From the NCBI RefSeq assembly GCF_000014145.1, contig NC_008255.1:1675501-1739500 (forward strand): 64,000 nucleotides of DNA, read 5' to 3'. This document shows positions 1 through 8,495 of the stretch, piece by piece (positions within the stretch are counted from its first letter, which is position 1; the number at the start of each line of letters is the position of its first letter). The stretch is from Cytophaga hutchinsonii ATCC 33406 (GTDB taxonomy: Bacteria > Bacteroidota > Bacteroidia > Cytophagales > Cytophagaceae). Made by a program: the position numbers and the translations under genes. Under the pieces are notes generated by a model that saw only the letters and a program-made list of their open reading frames with translations, searched no databases and was not told the origin of the DNA.

Positions 1-1791
1 GCAATGCGTGTTATGGCCGATCACATCCGTGCAATTTCATTTGTTATCGCAGACGGACAGTTGCCATCGAATAATAAAGCGGGTTACGTGATCCGCCGCA
101 TTCTGCGTCGTGCCGTGCGTTACGCATATACCTTCTTAAATTTAAAAGAACCGTTCTTATATAAATTGGTTGCTGTATTGGCTGATCAATTGGCGCATGT
201 GTTCCCTGAATTGAAATCTCAACAGGATTTTGTTGCAAAAGTAGTGCAGGAAGAAGAAATCTCTTTCTTACGCACGCTTGATATTGGTTTGAGTAAATTA
301 GAGCAGATCAGAGAAGAGTTGAAAGCGAAGAAAGCTACAACCATTGATGGTAAGACTGCTTTTGAATTATACGATACCTTTGGTTTTCCATTAGATCTAA
401 TTCAGTTGATTGCGCGTGAGAATGGATTGACTGTTGATGAAGCTGGCTTTGATACTGAAATGGCTGCACAGAAACAACGTTCTAAAAAAGCTGCGAGTGT
501 TGAGACAAGCGACTGGACAATCGTAACAGAAGATGATGAAGTGGAGTTTGTTGGTTATGACCATTTAATTTCTACGTCAAGAATTATTAAATACCGTCAG
601 GTTAAAACAAAAGGCAAAGATCAGTATCAGCTGGTATTGGATACAACTCCGTTCTATGCGGAGAGCGGTGGACAGGCTGGGGATACGGGTACTTTAGTAC
701 AAGGTGATAAGAAAATTAAAGTACTGAATACGGTAAAAGAAAATAACCTGATCATTCACATTACGGAACAATTGCCTGCTGACTTAAAAGCTCCGGTCGA
801 TTGTAAAGTAAATGTATTGCAGCGTTCGCTTACAGAAAACAATCACTCGGCAACACACTTGCTGCATGCTGCATTGAAGCAGGTATTGGGTTCGCATGTA
901 AATCAAAAAGGTTCATTAGTGAATGAATCGGTATTGCGTTTTGACTTTTCTCATTTCTCTAAAGTAACAGAAGAAGAATTGAAAAAAGTGGAACTGATCG
1001 TAAATGAAAAGATCCGTGAAAATATTTCATTGAACGAAAGACGTAATGTACCGATTGAAGAAGCAAAGAAACTCGGTGCAATGGCCTTGTTCGGTGAGAA
1101 ATATGGGGAATATGTTCGTATGATCACCTTTGATGATTCCTTCTCCCGTGAATTATGCGGTGGTACACACGTTTCTTCTACCGGTAAGATCGGATTCTTT
1201 AAAATTACAAGTGAATCGTCTGTGGCAGCCGGTGTACGCAGGATTGAAGCGTTAACGGCAACTGCTGCGGAGGTATTTGTAGATGAACAGCAAACAACGC
1301 TTGCGAAGATCACTGAACTGATGAAGAATCCAAAAGACTTAGTGAAGTCGTTGGAAGATTTATTGGAAGAGCGTATTGTATTGCAAAAACAATTGGACGA
1401 ATACCAGGCTGAGAAATCAAAAGCAATTGCAAAGTCATTAAAAGATACCGTTGAAAAAGTAGGGGATATCAATGTGATCCGCGCGAAACTTGTATTGCCA
1501 TCAGTTGATGCCATGCGTCAGGTTGCATACGATCTGAAACAAACAGTAGATAATTTACTGCTGGTGCTTGCGGTAAATGTAGATGGCAAACCTAACATTG
1601 CGGTAATGATCTCGGATAATTTAGTTGCAGATAAAGGATTGAATGCGTCGCAGATGATCCGTGAATTGTCGAAAGAAATTCAGGGCGGCGGCGGCGGACA
1701 GCCATTCTACGCTACAGCAGGGGGTAAAGAATTAAATGGATTGGATAAAGTGATTGCAAAATCAAAAGATCTTATTCAGGTGCATGCTTAA
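1..1791 (+). CDS. alaS: alanyl-tRNA synthetase, C-terminal part (5' end outside window)
   Basis: Alanyl-tRNA synthetase charges tRNA-Ala in the cytoplasm and edits mischarged Ser/Gly. The frame is open at the first base, so the aminoacylation core is cut off by the window edge and about 596 residues remain. What is left begins at the RVMADHIRAISF segment of the catalytic domain. It then contains the editing-domain zinc-type motifs HSATH (about residue 282) and CGGTH (about 388), and ends with the glycine-rich C-Ala domain (GGGGGQPFYATAGG). There is no frameshift. gatB follows 21 bp downstream on the same strand, so the two translation-fidelity genes are probably cotranscribed. Identification is secure. 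Confidence 0.97.
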   Translation, partial: AMRVMADHIRAISFVIADGQLPSNNKAGYVIRRILRRAVRYAYTFLNLKEPFLYKLVAVLADQLAHVFPELKSQQDFVAKVVQEEEISFLRTLDIGLSKLEQIREELKAKKATTIDGKTAFELYDTFGFPLDLIQLIARENGLTVDEAGFDTEMAAQKQRSKKAASVETSDWTIVTEDDEVEFVGYDHLISTSRIIKYRQVKTKGKDQYQLVLDTTPFYAESGGQAGDTGTLVQGDKKIKVLNTVKENNLIIHITEQLPADLKAPVDCKVNVLQRSLTENNHSATHLLHAALKQVLGSHVNQKGSLVNESVLRFDFSHFSKVTEEELKKVELIVNEKIRENISLNERRNVPIEEAKKLGAMALFGEKYGEYVRMITFDDSFSRELCGGTHVSSTGKIGFFKITSESSVAAGVRRIEALTATAAEVFVDEQQTTLAKITELMKNPKDLVKSLEDLLEERIVLQKQLDEYQAEKSKAIAKSLKDTVEKVGDINVIRAKLVLPSVDAMRQVAYDLKQTVDNLLLVLAVNVDGKPNIAVMISDNLVADKGLNASQMIRELSKEIQGGGGGQPFYATAGGKELNGLDKVIAKSKDLIQVHA

Positions 1792-1812
1792 TTTTGAGAA
1801 TAGAGAAGAATT

Positions 1813-3270
1813 ATGGATCAGTCAATTATAGATAAATATCAACCGGTTATTGGTTTGGAAGTTCATGCGCAGTTATCTACGCTGAGTAAAATATTTGCTT
1901 CAGACTCAGCAGAGTTCGGCAGTATGCCCAATACCAACGTAAGTGTTATTACACTTGGCCACCCGGGCACATTGCCCAAGCTGAATAAGCGTGTGGTAGA
2001 GTATGCCATAAAGATGGGCTTGGCATGTGGCTCAGAGATCAACCGCTTAACATTTTTCGATCGCAAGAATTATTTCTATCCCGATCTTCCGAAAGGGTTT
2101 CAAACAACGCAGGACAGAGCACCGATCTGTATTGGCGGGAGCATTAAAATTAAATTGAAGAATACCGATCAGCAGACAATCCGTTTGAATCGTATTCACA
2201 TGGAAGACGATGCAGGTAAGAACATGCACCTTGCAGGTGAAGTAGATACACTCGTTGATTACAACCGTGCCGGTGTTCCATTGATCGAGATCGTTACAGA
2301 GCCCGATATCCGTACGTCGGAAGAAGCCTACGCGGTAATGTCCGAGATCCGTAAGCTGGTTCGTTATCTGGAGATCTGCGACGGTAACATGGAAGAAGGT
2401 TCTATGCGTTGTGATGCCAACGTTTCTGTAATGCTTAAAGGTGCAAAAGAATACGGTAAAAAAGTAGAAGTTAAAAACATGAACTCTGTACGTAACGTGC
2501 AGCGTGCAATTGATTTTGAAATTTTACGTCAGATTGAATTGATCGAAAAAGGAGAACAGATTGTTTCTGAATCCCGTCAGTTTGATGCGGAAGACGGTAC
2601 CACACATGGTATGCGTACGAAGGAAGAACTTAACGATTACCGTTATTTCCCTGAGCCGGATCTGCAGCCTGTGGCTGTAAGTGATGCCTGGCTGGCTGAG
2701 ATCAAAGCTGCCTTGCCGGCTTTACCGCAGGAGTTGTATGCAAAATTCTCAAACGAATTTAAATTATCTGAATACGATGTAAATGTATTGACAGATAGCA
2801 AAGAAATTGCCTTGTATTTCAACGAAGTATGTAATCATACTAAAAATTATAAAGCAGCATCCAACTGGGTAACCGGTGCGGTGAAATCACATTTGAATGA
2901 ATTGGCGCTGCATATAAAAGACCTGAAGGTATATCCTGAACAGATTGCTCTTTTGGTTGATCTGATTGATTCCGGGAAAGTAAACACAACGATTGCTAGC
3001 CAATCAATCTTCCCGGAACTGCTTAAAGGTACAAGTAAATCTCCGCAGCAGATTGCCGAAGAAATGAACCTGATTCAACAAAGCAATACAGATGAATTGA
3101 TTCCCTTGATACAGGAAATTATTGCGAAGTATCCGGCCAAAGTTGCCGAATACAAAGGTGGTAAAACGGGTATTCTGTCTATGTTTATGGGTGACCTGAT
3201 GAAAGCTACCAAAGGCAAAGCAGATCCGAAAGTTGCTACAGAATTGATTAAACAAGTGTTGGAAGCATAA
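1813..3270 (+). CDS. gatB: Asp-tRNA(Asn)/Glu-tRNA(Gln) amidotransferase subunit B
   Basis: GatB is the kinase/transamidase subunit of GatCAB, which converts misacylated Glu-tRNA(Gln) or Asp-tRNA(Asn) to the correct amide form. The 485-residue protein has the normal family length. The N-terminal cradle begins VIGLEVHAQLSTLSKIF, and the conserved RIHMEDDAGK, DYNRAGVPLIEIVTEPD and EEGSMRCDANVS segments follow. The C-terminal YqeY-like tail domain (about residues 330-485) ends GDLMKATKGKADPKVATELI. The start ATG follows an AGAAGAA purine stretch. It sits between alaS and a thioredoxin-like lipoprotein gene that starts 4 bp after its stop, suggesting one transcript. gatA and gatC are not in the window. 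Confidence 0.97.
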   Translation: MDQSIIDKYQPVIGLEVHAQLSTLSKIFASDSAEFGSMPNTNVSVITLGHPGTLPKLNKRVVEYAIKMGLACGSEINRLTFFDRKNYFYPDLPKGFQTTQDRAPICIGGSIKIKLKNTDQQTIRLNRIHMEDDAGKNMHLAGEVDTLVDYNRAGVPLIEIVTEPDIRTSEEAYAVMSEIRKLVRYLEICDGNMEEGSMRCDANVSVMLKGAKEYGKKVEVKNMNSVRNVQRAIDFEILRQIELIEKGEQIVSESRQFDAEDGTTHGMRTKEELNDYRYFPEPDLQPVAVSDAWLAEIKAALPALPQELYAKFSNEFKLSEYDVNVLTDSKEIALYFNEVCNHTKNYKAASNWVTGAVKSHLNELALHIKDLKVYPEQIALLVDLIDSGKVNTTIASQSIFPELLKGTSKSPQQIAEEMNLIQQSNTDELIPLIQEIIAKYPAKVAEYKGGKTGILSMFMGDLMKATKGKADPKVATELIKQVLEA

Positions 3271-3274
3271 TGGT

Positions 3275-4447
3275 ATGTTTATGAATCTAAGATCTCTTTT
3301 CTATATTTCCCTGGCTGCATGTTCGGTGATTATTTTTTCCTGCGAAGAGAAAAAGCCACTGGAAGCAGGAAGCTTTAACTATTCCATACAGGGGAAAGTT
3401 TTAAATACAACATCTGAATATGCCTGTCTGGAAGAGATCCGCGATAAGCGCTGGGTAACGGTTGACTCTGCAAAAATAGATGATCAATCGATTTCGTTTT
3501 CAGGCATTAAAAAAGAAGTGGATATATACCGTATACGGATTGATAAAAACAGCTATTTGCCGGTGATTCTAACAGGAGATAACATCACGTTTACAGTAGA
3601 TGCAAAAGAACCTTTTGAAACGGTTGTGTTTAGCGGCAGTAAGGATAATGAAGCGTATGCAGCATTTAATAAAAAAATGCTTGAATTTAACAAGGCACAA
3701 TCCAATCTGTCCCGCATGCTGGATTCTATCAAGAATACATCCACACCATCCGTAATTGCTACCAATTACATGAATCAGATTAAGGAAGTGGAAGCGGAGA
3801 TGAAAGTATATGTACGTGAGTCGATCACTAAACATACAGCTTCGCCTATTGTATTCAGCATGTTGAGCTATGCCGATTGGGAAAATGATTTTCCGTTTAT
3901 CGAAACAGCAACAACTACGATCAAGCAACAACAGCCTGACTATAAATACACGGCGAGCCTGGTTACGAATGTAACACAGTATAAAGCGTATCTGGAACAA
4001 AAGGCTGCGAAAGATAAAGGCAATCCGGCTGCAATCGGGAAAGAAGCGCCTGAGTTTGCGTTGCCGGATGTAACGGGCAAAATGGTTCGGTTATCTTCTT
4101 TCAGAGGAAAGTATGTACTGCTTGATTTCTGGGCTTCGTGGTGCGGCCCTTGCCGTCAGGAATCTCCCAATGTAGTACGTGCTTACAATACATACAAAGG
4201 TAAGAATTTTGATATCCTGAGTGTATCTCTGGATGATAGTAAAGAGAAATGGTTGAAGGCTATTGAAAAAGATGGTTTAAGCTGGACGCATGTCGGGGAT
4301 TTAAAATCATGGCAGTCTTCTGTCGTGCAATTGTATCAGGTAGAAGGTATACCGGCAACCTTTTTACTCGACCCGAAAGGCGTTGTAATCGCCCGTGATC
4401 TGAGAGGTGATGCATTGGATGCTAAATTAGAAGAATTATTAAAATAA
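3275..4447 (+). CDS. TlpA-type thioredoxin-fold lipoprotein with DUF4369-like N-terminal domain
   Basis: A predicted thiol-disulfide oxidoreductase of 390 residues. The N-terminus is a lipoprotein signal: hydrophobic stretch, then lipobox IIFSC with Cys at about 23, so it should be anchored to the periplasmic membrane. Residues about 35-130 resemble the DUF4369 beta domain common in Bacteroidota. A helical linker follows, then a C-terminal AhpC/TSA-thioredoxin domain (about 255-390) with the active site WASWCGPC. Family knowledge suggests a role in disulfide reduction, for example in cytochrome c maturation or redox repair; the substrate is unknown. The start is 4 bp after gatB. A second ATG six bases downstream could be the true start without affecting the signal peptide. 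Confidence 0.88.
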   Translation: MFMNLRSLFYISLAACSVIIFSCEEKKPLEAGSFNYSIQGKVLNTTSEYACLEEIRDKRWVTVDSAKIDDQSISFSGIKKEVDIYRIRIDKNSYLPVILTGDNITFTVDAKEPFETVVFSGSKDNEAYAAFNKKMLEFNKAQSNLSRMLDSIKNTSTPSVIATNYMNQIKEVEAEMKVYVRESITKHTASPIVFSMLSYADWENDFPFIETATTTIKQQQPDYKYTASLVTNVTQYKAYLEQKAAKDKGNPAAIGKEAPEFALPDVTGKMVRLSSFRGKYVLLDFWASWCGPCRQESPNVVRAYNTYKGKNFDILSVSLDDSKEKWLKAIEKDGLSWTHVGDLKSWQSSVVQLYQVEGIPATFLLDPKGVVIARDLRGDALDAKLEELLK

Positions 4448-4451
4448 AAAT

Positions 4452-5036
4452 ATGCTGAAGCTAAACGAAGAATTAAAAGATAAGATCGCCTATGGTTTAA
4501 TCGGTTTGATTTTATTATCTACTATAATTCCTCTTTTCATTCCAATTGAAAGTATGGTGGTTTTTAGCTTTCATACATTTTTTATCGCTGCTTTAGCCGT
4601 TTTCTATACCGTTATTTCAGAAAAGAAAGATTTTATCCTGTTAACGTTTGCCTTGTTTGCTGTTCAGTGGTTCTGCCGTTTTTTTTTATTGAGCTCGAAT
4701 GAACTTTATTATTCAATATTTCTGGCAGCACCATTTATTGCTGCAGCTATTGCATTAGGTATACTGGCATACAAACACAGTGTTGAATTTAAGAGCTTTG
4801 AGATGCTTGAATGTTTACTCGTTGTATTTATATTGATTTATGCGAGCAGGTTTCTTATTGCTACGGAATACGATTTGTATTATGCGTTTTGTTTAAGTTT
4901 TTTAATCGCAACATTAATGTATAATAATAATCTATGGCTGCGTTATGAAGAGGCAGAAAAGAATCTGCTGCTATTTTTACTGGTGCTGGCGTTTGTGGAT
5001 GTGATTCAGGTGAGTGCGAAGTATATTTCATTTTAA
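4452..5036 (+). CDS. small polytopic membrane protein, function unknown
   Basis: A 194-residue protein made almost entirely of hydrophobic segments. I count about six membrane helices, separated by short charged turns such as SEKKD, YKHSVEFKSF and RYEEAEKN. No catalytic motif is visible and I do not recognise a family. It starts 4 bp after the thioredoxin-fold gene, so it is probably translated from the same mRNA. It could be a quinol/heme-interacting or accessory membrane protein for its neighbour, but that is only positional inference. A strong hairpin begins 4 bases after its stop. Confidence 0.7.
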   Translation: MLKLNEELKDKIAYGLIGLILLSTIIPLFIPIESMVVFSFHTFFIAALAVFYTVISEKKDFILLTFALFAVQWFCRFFLLSSNELYYSIFLAAPFIAAAIALGILAYKHSVEFKSFEMLECLLVVFILIYASRFLIATEYDLYYAFCLSFLIATLMYNNNLWLRYEEAEKNLLLFLLVLAFVDVIQVSAKYISF

Positions 5037-5039
5037 AGA

Positions 5040-5075
5040 CAAAGGCCGTCGAGACTAACATCTAGACGGCCTTTG
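5040..5075. terminator. hairpin after the gatB operon (probable terminator)
   Basis: A perfect 11-bp inverted repeat (CAAAGGCCGTC / GACGGCCTTTG, arms 5040-5050 and 5065-5075) with a 14-nt loop lies directly after the last gene of the alaS-gatB run. The arm itself ends in TTTG and is followed by CCTTTAAA rather than a clean T-tract, so it may be an mRNA-stabilising hairpin or a weak terminator. Confidence 0.55.
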
Positions 5076-5140
5076 CCTTTAAAGGGCGAATGCGATTCTC
5101 CCTTACATATTGTGCCAGAGCAACGCCATCCTCGGTCTGC

Positions 5141-5246
5141 ATCACCTTGGTCTGTGACTCACAGACCGAAATCTTTAGAATAGCCTGTCCGCCATCACCT
5201 TGGTCTGTGGCTCACAGACCGAAATCTTTAGAATAGCCTGTCCGCC
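5141..5246. repeat. tandem pair of 53-bp palindrome-bearing repeats
   Basis: Two adjacent 53-bp units (5141-5193 and 5194-5246) differ at one base. Each contains the near-perfect palindrome GGTCTGTGACTCACAGACC, followed by a shared tail GAAATCTTTAGAATAGCC. In the first copy the palindrome has 9-bp arms around a single C; the second copy has one mismatch. A truncated copy lies at 5986-6024 and a diverged one starts near 5852. They fill the non-coding DNA on both sides of the DUF6326 gene. The structure is like a REP or small non-autonomous palindromic element; no transposase is nearby. Confidence 0.8.
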
Positions 5247-5354
5247 GTTGACTGGCTCTGTATCTTCAAAGGTTAGGGGAGTAGTATAACTTACCAGCCT
5301 CAGCCAGAAAAATGATCTACGGTTACTTTTAATCAAATTTTCGTTGATCGTTTT

Positions 5355-5816
5355 TTATATCTCTACACGCGGCCACTTCCATGCATAACGGATAATCAGA
5401 CAAAGCAGCACAACTTGTACAGCAGCGCCCACATACATGTGCGCCCAGGCTACTCCAGCCAGATTAAACAATATACACGGAATATTCATTGTAGCAATTA
5501 TGATATTTACCCGTCGATTTATGGTAACCGGCAGGGCAACAGAAAGGAAAATCATCAAAGCCGGAATTGTCACTACGATGAGTGCTATCAAAAGAAATCC
5601 TTGTGTAATATCAAATTCAAACACAATCCCTGTCCGGATTTCATCAATCATATTCGGCATGTATAAGTGGAAATAATCAAGATAGATAATGAGAAACATC
5701 AAACTCGCCCACAGCGCAGCCAGCTTCAGTTTCAAATTTACTTTGATGTCTTCTAATGTATGTTGTGTATGCATATTGTGTGTTGTTTTTTGTGTATTCA
5801 TAAATGACCCATTCAT
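5355..5816 (-). CDS. DUF6326-like four-helix membrane protein
   Basis: A 153-residue inner-membrane protein. After a polar N-terminus (residues 1-28, with THNMHTQHTLEDIKVN) there are about four membrane helices, including LWASLMFLIIYLDYFHLY and FLLIALIVVTIPALMIFL. The pattern LEDIKVNLKLKLAALWASLM is what I associate with the DUF6326 family; function is unknown. The start could also be the ATG five codons downstream (5801). It is isolated, with repeat-rich non-coding DNA on each side, and the nearest same-strand gene is the beta-barrel-like gene starting at 6707. Confidence 0.65.
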   Translation of the reverse strand: MNGSFMNTQKTTHNMHTQHTLEDIKVNLKLKLAALWASLMFLIIYLDYFHLYMPNMIDEIRTGIVFEFDITQGFLLIALIVVTIPALMIFLSVALPVTINRRVNIIIATMNIPCILFNLAGVAWAHMYVGAAVQVVLLCLIIRYAWKWPRVEI

Positions 5817-5985
5817 GTTGTTTAGTTAAAAGGAAACGACGCTGTTGTTGGTATCACCTCGGTCTGCAGCTCACAGAACAGAACGGAATCTTTGTTTCCG
5901 CAAGTTCTATGGTTACTTTAATGCTGAAACAGTTACGCGGATCAACAGCAACGTACTGTGCTCAAAACGAAGCTTCCTGTATTGT

Positions 5986-6024
5986 TGGCTCACAGACCGA
6001 AATCTTTAGAATGGCCTGTCCGCC
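5986..6024. repeat. truncated third copy of the 53-bp repeat
   Basis: The last 38-39 bases of the 53-bp unit recur here (GGCTCACAGACCGAAATC..., ending GGCCTGTCCGCC) with one substitution, but the left half of the palindrome is missing. A more degraded relative (ATCACCTCGGTCTGCAGCTC) begins at about 5852. Together they show that the element has been copied and is decaying at this locus. Confidence 0.7.
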
Positions 6025-6089
6025 GCGGCGCACTGGTCATGGGATTAAAAGCATGCTCTATTTAAACGATCCGCTTAATGATTGCTGTT

Positions 6090-6707
6090 TTAAAATTTAA
6101 ATCCAACATCCAGGCCCGGTTGTATAAAGTAGTTCGGCCATCTTTCTTCTATTGCTTTAAAAGATTCCGGAACATTTGTTCGTATGGGCCAATAACTAAC
6201 ACCAATAGCTGGTTCAAAAAAGAACCGGTTTTTAAAAAACGTAAAGTGATAACCCAAATATAAGTCCAGATACAAGGTGTATCCATTTCCAATCTTATTG
6301 TTGTTCTCATCCATGTATTTTTCAAAAGCATTCAATGCATAAAGGGATGTGTAAACGCCTTTCCACCAAAAACGCTGGTAGCCTATTTGAGGAGCAAGTA
6401 TGCGAGCATGTCCGGAATAGTTTTCCCCCGGTGCATCAAAGGAAGGTCCAAAAGGGATTCCAAGTGGCCAGGCATAAATGGATCGTTTAAATCTTAATTG
6501 AACAACATCCTTGGGTGTTACACGATAGCCGGCATTTAATTGGATATACCCGGGATTGTTTGTTTGATCAAAATTTCCAAACATCAATAAGGAACTCCCG
6601 ATAAACCATCTTTTATAGGTGCTGTCTTTTTGGGCAACCTGTGCATGCGCCTGTATACTGCTTGCCAACATGAGGGCAAGTCCAATCCATAAAACATTCT
6701 TTTGCAT
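6090..6707 (-). CDS. predicted outer-membrane beta-barrel protein
   Basis: A 205-residue protein with a clear signal peptide (MQKNVLWIGLALMLASSIQAHA, cleavage near 22). The rest alternates aromatic and polar residues in short strands (for example YIQLNAGYRV, VVQLRFKRSIYAW, YTLYLDLYLGYHFTFF) and ends GLDVGFKF, a typical barrel C-terminus ending in Phe. This suggests a small porin-like or DUF3575-like outer-membrane protein; no ligand can be inferred. A promoter match lies about 35 bp upstream. A Crp/Fnr-type regulator gene sits immediately upstream in the same direction and could control it. Confidence 0.7.
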   Translation of the reverse strand: MQKNVLWIGLALMLASSIQAHAQVAQKDSTYKRWFIGSSLLMFGNFDQTNNPGYIQLNAGYRVTPKDVVQLRFKRSIYAWPLGIPFGPSFDAPGENYSGHARILAPQIGYQRFWWKGVYTSLYALNAFEKYMDENNNKIGNGYTLYLDLYLGYHFTFFKNRFFFEPAIGVSYWPIRTNVPESFKAIEERWPNYFIQPGLDVGFKF

Positions 6708-6737
6708 TACTATCCTTTTTTATGTGAAACGATAGGG

Positions 6738-6764
6738 CAAAAGTAGATAGACAGGATACTACAA
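6738..6764 (-). promoter_or_regulatory. putative Bacteroidota promoter of the barrel gene
   Basis: On the minus strand TACTTTTG (6745-6738) fits the Bacteroidota -7 consensus TAnnTTTG. A TTG (6764-6762) lies 16 nt upstream, slightly short of the usual spacing. The start codon is about 30 nt downstream. Confidence 0.5.
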
Positions 6765-6792
6765 CTCCTTCACTTAAGTTAAGAAAAATGTA

Positions 6793-7371
6793 TCAGCTCT
6801 TTTTGTCAACAATCCGTGCTCTGAGTCTGCTTAAGGATTGAGGCTTAATGCCTAAAAAACTTGCTAATTGATGTTGCGGAACACGCTGAATAAGGTCCGG
6901 TCTATTTTGTAATACGTTCAGGTATCGTTGTTCAGGTGAAGATGTCTTAAACGCGTCAAAGTCTATTTGTTGTTTCGCTAACAATTCTTCCGACAACATT
7001 CTGCACATGAGTTCAAACTTTGGAAATTTACTGTTTATTTCTGCTTCCATCTCTAAATTTGAAACGGTAAGAATACTGTCTTCAATACAGCTAATGAAAT
7101 ATTCAGAAGGGGCATTATGTATAACACAAGGTGGTGTTAATGCGTCCATTTCGGTGTAGAAAGCAGTAGTTTTTTCTTCTCCGTCTATTATGTAATAAAT
7201 CCGGATACAGCCTTTTAAAACAAAATAACTCTCCTGTGATTTCTGTCCTTCTTTGAGTAAGATCGTACCTTTCGGTACCGAACGAAATAGGTCTAACGAA
7301 AGTAATGCGTTCTTCTCATCTTCTGTCAGTGAAATGTATGTTGATATAAAGTCAAATAATATGTCTTGCAT
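6793..7371 (-). CDS. Crp/Fnr family transcriptional regulator
   Basis: A 192-residue cytoplasmic regulator. Residues about 20-110 form a cyclic-nucleotide-binding-like beta roll (LFRSVPKGTILLKEGQKSQESYFVLKGCIRIYY, split here by charged turns). The C-terminus is a short helix-turn-helix (PQHQLASFLGIKPQSLSRLRAR, about 165-187). This architecture is the common Bacteroidota Crp-like type; the effector is probably not cAMP and cannot be told from sequence. There are no Cys clusters for an Fnr iron-sulfur centre. It lies 86 bp upstream of the beta-barrel gene on the same strand, which is a candidate target. Confidence 0.85.
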   Translation of the reverse strand: MQDILFDFISTYISLTEDEKNALLSLDLFRSVPKGTILLKEGQKSQESYFVLKGCIRIYYIIDGEEKTTAFYTEMDALTPPCVIHNAPSEYFISCIEDSILTVSNLEMEAEINSKFPKFELMCRMLSEELLAKQQIDFDAFKTSSPEQRYLNVLQNRPDLIQRVPQHQLASFLGIKPQSLSRLRARIVDKKS

Positions 7372-7540
7372 TGATTTATGTTGTTAGTGCTCTCTATTAC
7401 ACTTGCCACGAACGTATTGCTGCTACCCGAAGGACGGGACTTTTACCACAAAACTTGATTTCGAAGATAATTACTTTTTATAATTATAACTGTCATGCAA
7501 AGCACGAATACGCGCATTTTGTAGCTGCTGTTAGCAGTAG

Positions 7541-8281
7541 TTATTTTTCTTTTAAATATATATGTCTAATGTTTTTTATTCCTGTTTCTCTTTCGTCAAG
7601 TTCAAATTTATCAATATCTTTAATTAACGGATACAGTTTAGGAAATCCATAATTTCTTGGGTCAAAGTCTGGCTTCTTTTTAAGGATGTAGTTACCCAAA
7701 CTCCCTAAAAATGTCCAACCTGCTTCATCCGCTAAATCATTTACACTTTCTGTTATTACTCGAATTGTTTCATTATCTACTTTGCTGATAGGTTCTTCCT
7801 TTTTCAATTTCTCATCAGGTTTTGTAATAACCTTTGTCTCAACAGAAGATGCTTTTAATATTTCTATGTATATAAATTTGTCGCACGCAGAAATAAAAGG
7901 CTTAGGTGTCTTCTTCTCACCAAATCCAATAACTGTCATTCCAGCCTCTCTAAGTCTTGTAGCTAATCTTGTGAAATCGCTATCGCTGGAAACAATACAA
8001 AAACCGTTTACCTTTCCTGAATACAAAATATCCATGGCATCAATTATCAAAGCACTGTCGCTCGAATTTTTGCCAGTTGTATAACTGTATTGTTGAATTG
8101 GAGTAATTGCATTTTCCAAAAGGACGCTTTTCCAGCCTGAAACAGTCGGTTTTGTCCAATCAGCATAAATTCTTTTAATAGTAGGTGTCCCGTTTTTTGA
8201 AATTTCTTCAAGCATCTCTTTGACATTTGAATAAGGGACGTTGTCTGCGTCAATTAATACAGCAAGTTTATCTTCTTTCAT
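7541..8281 (-). CDS. NYN-domain (LabA/PIN-like) protein with OST-HTH-like C-terminus
   Basis: A 246-residue protein. Residues about 1-145 form a NYN/LabA-type PIN-like nuclease domain: AVLIDADNVPYSN supplies the first acidic cluster, SSDSALIIDAMDILY the second and CIVSSDSDFTRLA the third. Such domains cleave or process RNA. After a charged linker, residues about 165-246 (VNDLADEAGWTFLGSLGNYI...FDPRNYG) match an OST-HTH/LOTUS-like RNA-binding module, the usual partner of NYN domains. I chose the internal ATG at 8281 (MKEDKLAVLIDADN) because the twelve codons upstream are not conserved-looking. It has no clear operon partners. Confidence 0.82.
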   Translation of the reverse strand: MKEDKLAVLIDADNVPYSNVKEMLEEISKNGTPTIKRIYADWTKPTVSGWKSVLLENAITPIQQYSYTTGKNSSDSALIIDAMDILYSGKVNGFCIVSSDSDFTRLATRLREAGMTVIGFGEKKTPKPFISACDKFIYIEILKASSVETKVITKPDEKLKKEEPISKVDNETIRVITESVNDLADEAGWTFLGSLGNYILKKKPDFDPRNYGFPKLYPLIKDIDKFELDERETGIKNIRHIYLKEK

Positions 8282-8437
8282 ATTATTAATAGTATTGTTG
8301 TCTGATGTAATTACCACTAACGTTGAACATGCGGTTTGTAGAGGTATTTAAATATATAAACTTTATAGGAATAGAGTAGACAAATTACTGCGGAAAATTA
8401 CATTCTATTTTTACATCACTCATTTACAAAATAAAAA

Positions 8438-8474
8438 AATAAGGTTGCAGCGCAAGAAGTGCTGCAACCTTATT
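8438..8474 (-). terminator. Rho-independent terminator of the PD40/OmpA gene
   Basis: A 14-bp perfect stem (AATAAGGTTGCAGC / GCTGCAACCTTATT) with a 9-nt loop. Read on the minus strand it is followed by a T-rich run (TTTTTTAT). It lies 21 bp past the stop of the gene ending at 8496. Confidence 0.85.
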
Positions 8475-8495
8475 CAATCTGGATTATTAAATACG

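Noticed and set aside
951-1514. 187-residue minus-strand frame opposite alaS
   Set aside because: Shadow of the alaS coding sequence; Ser/Phe-rich composition and no independent signals.
5040-6030. CRISPR array (short repeats)
   Set aside because: Units are tandem without spacers, contain long palindromes and only about three copies; no cas genes.
5804-6100. 98-residue plus-strand frame across the repeat block
   Set aside because: It consists mostly of the degraded 53-bp repeat and has no plausible protein features.
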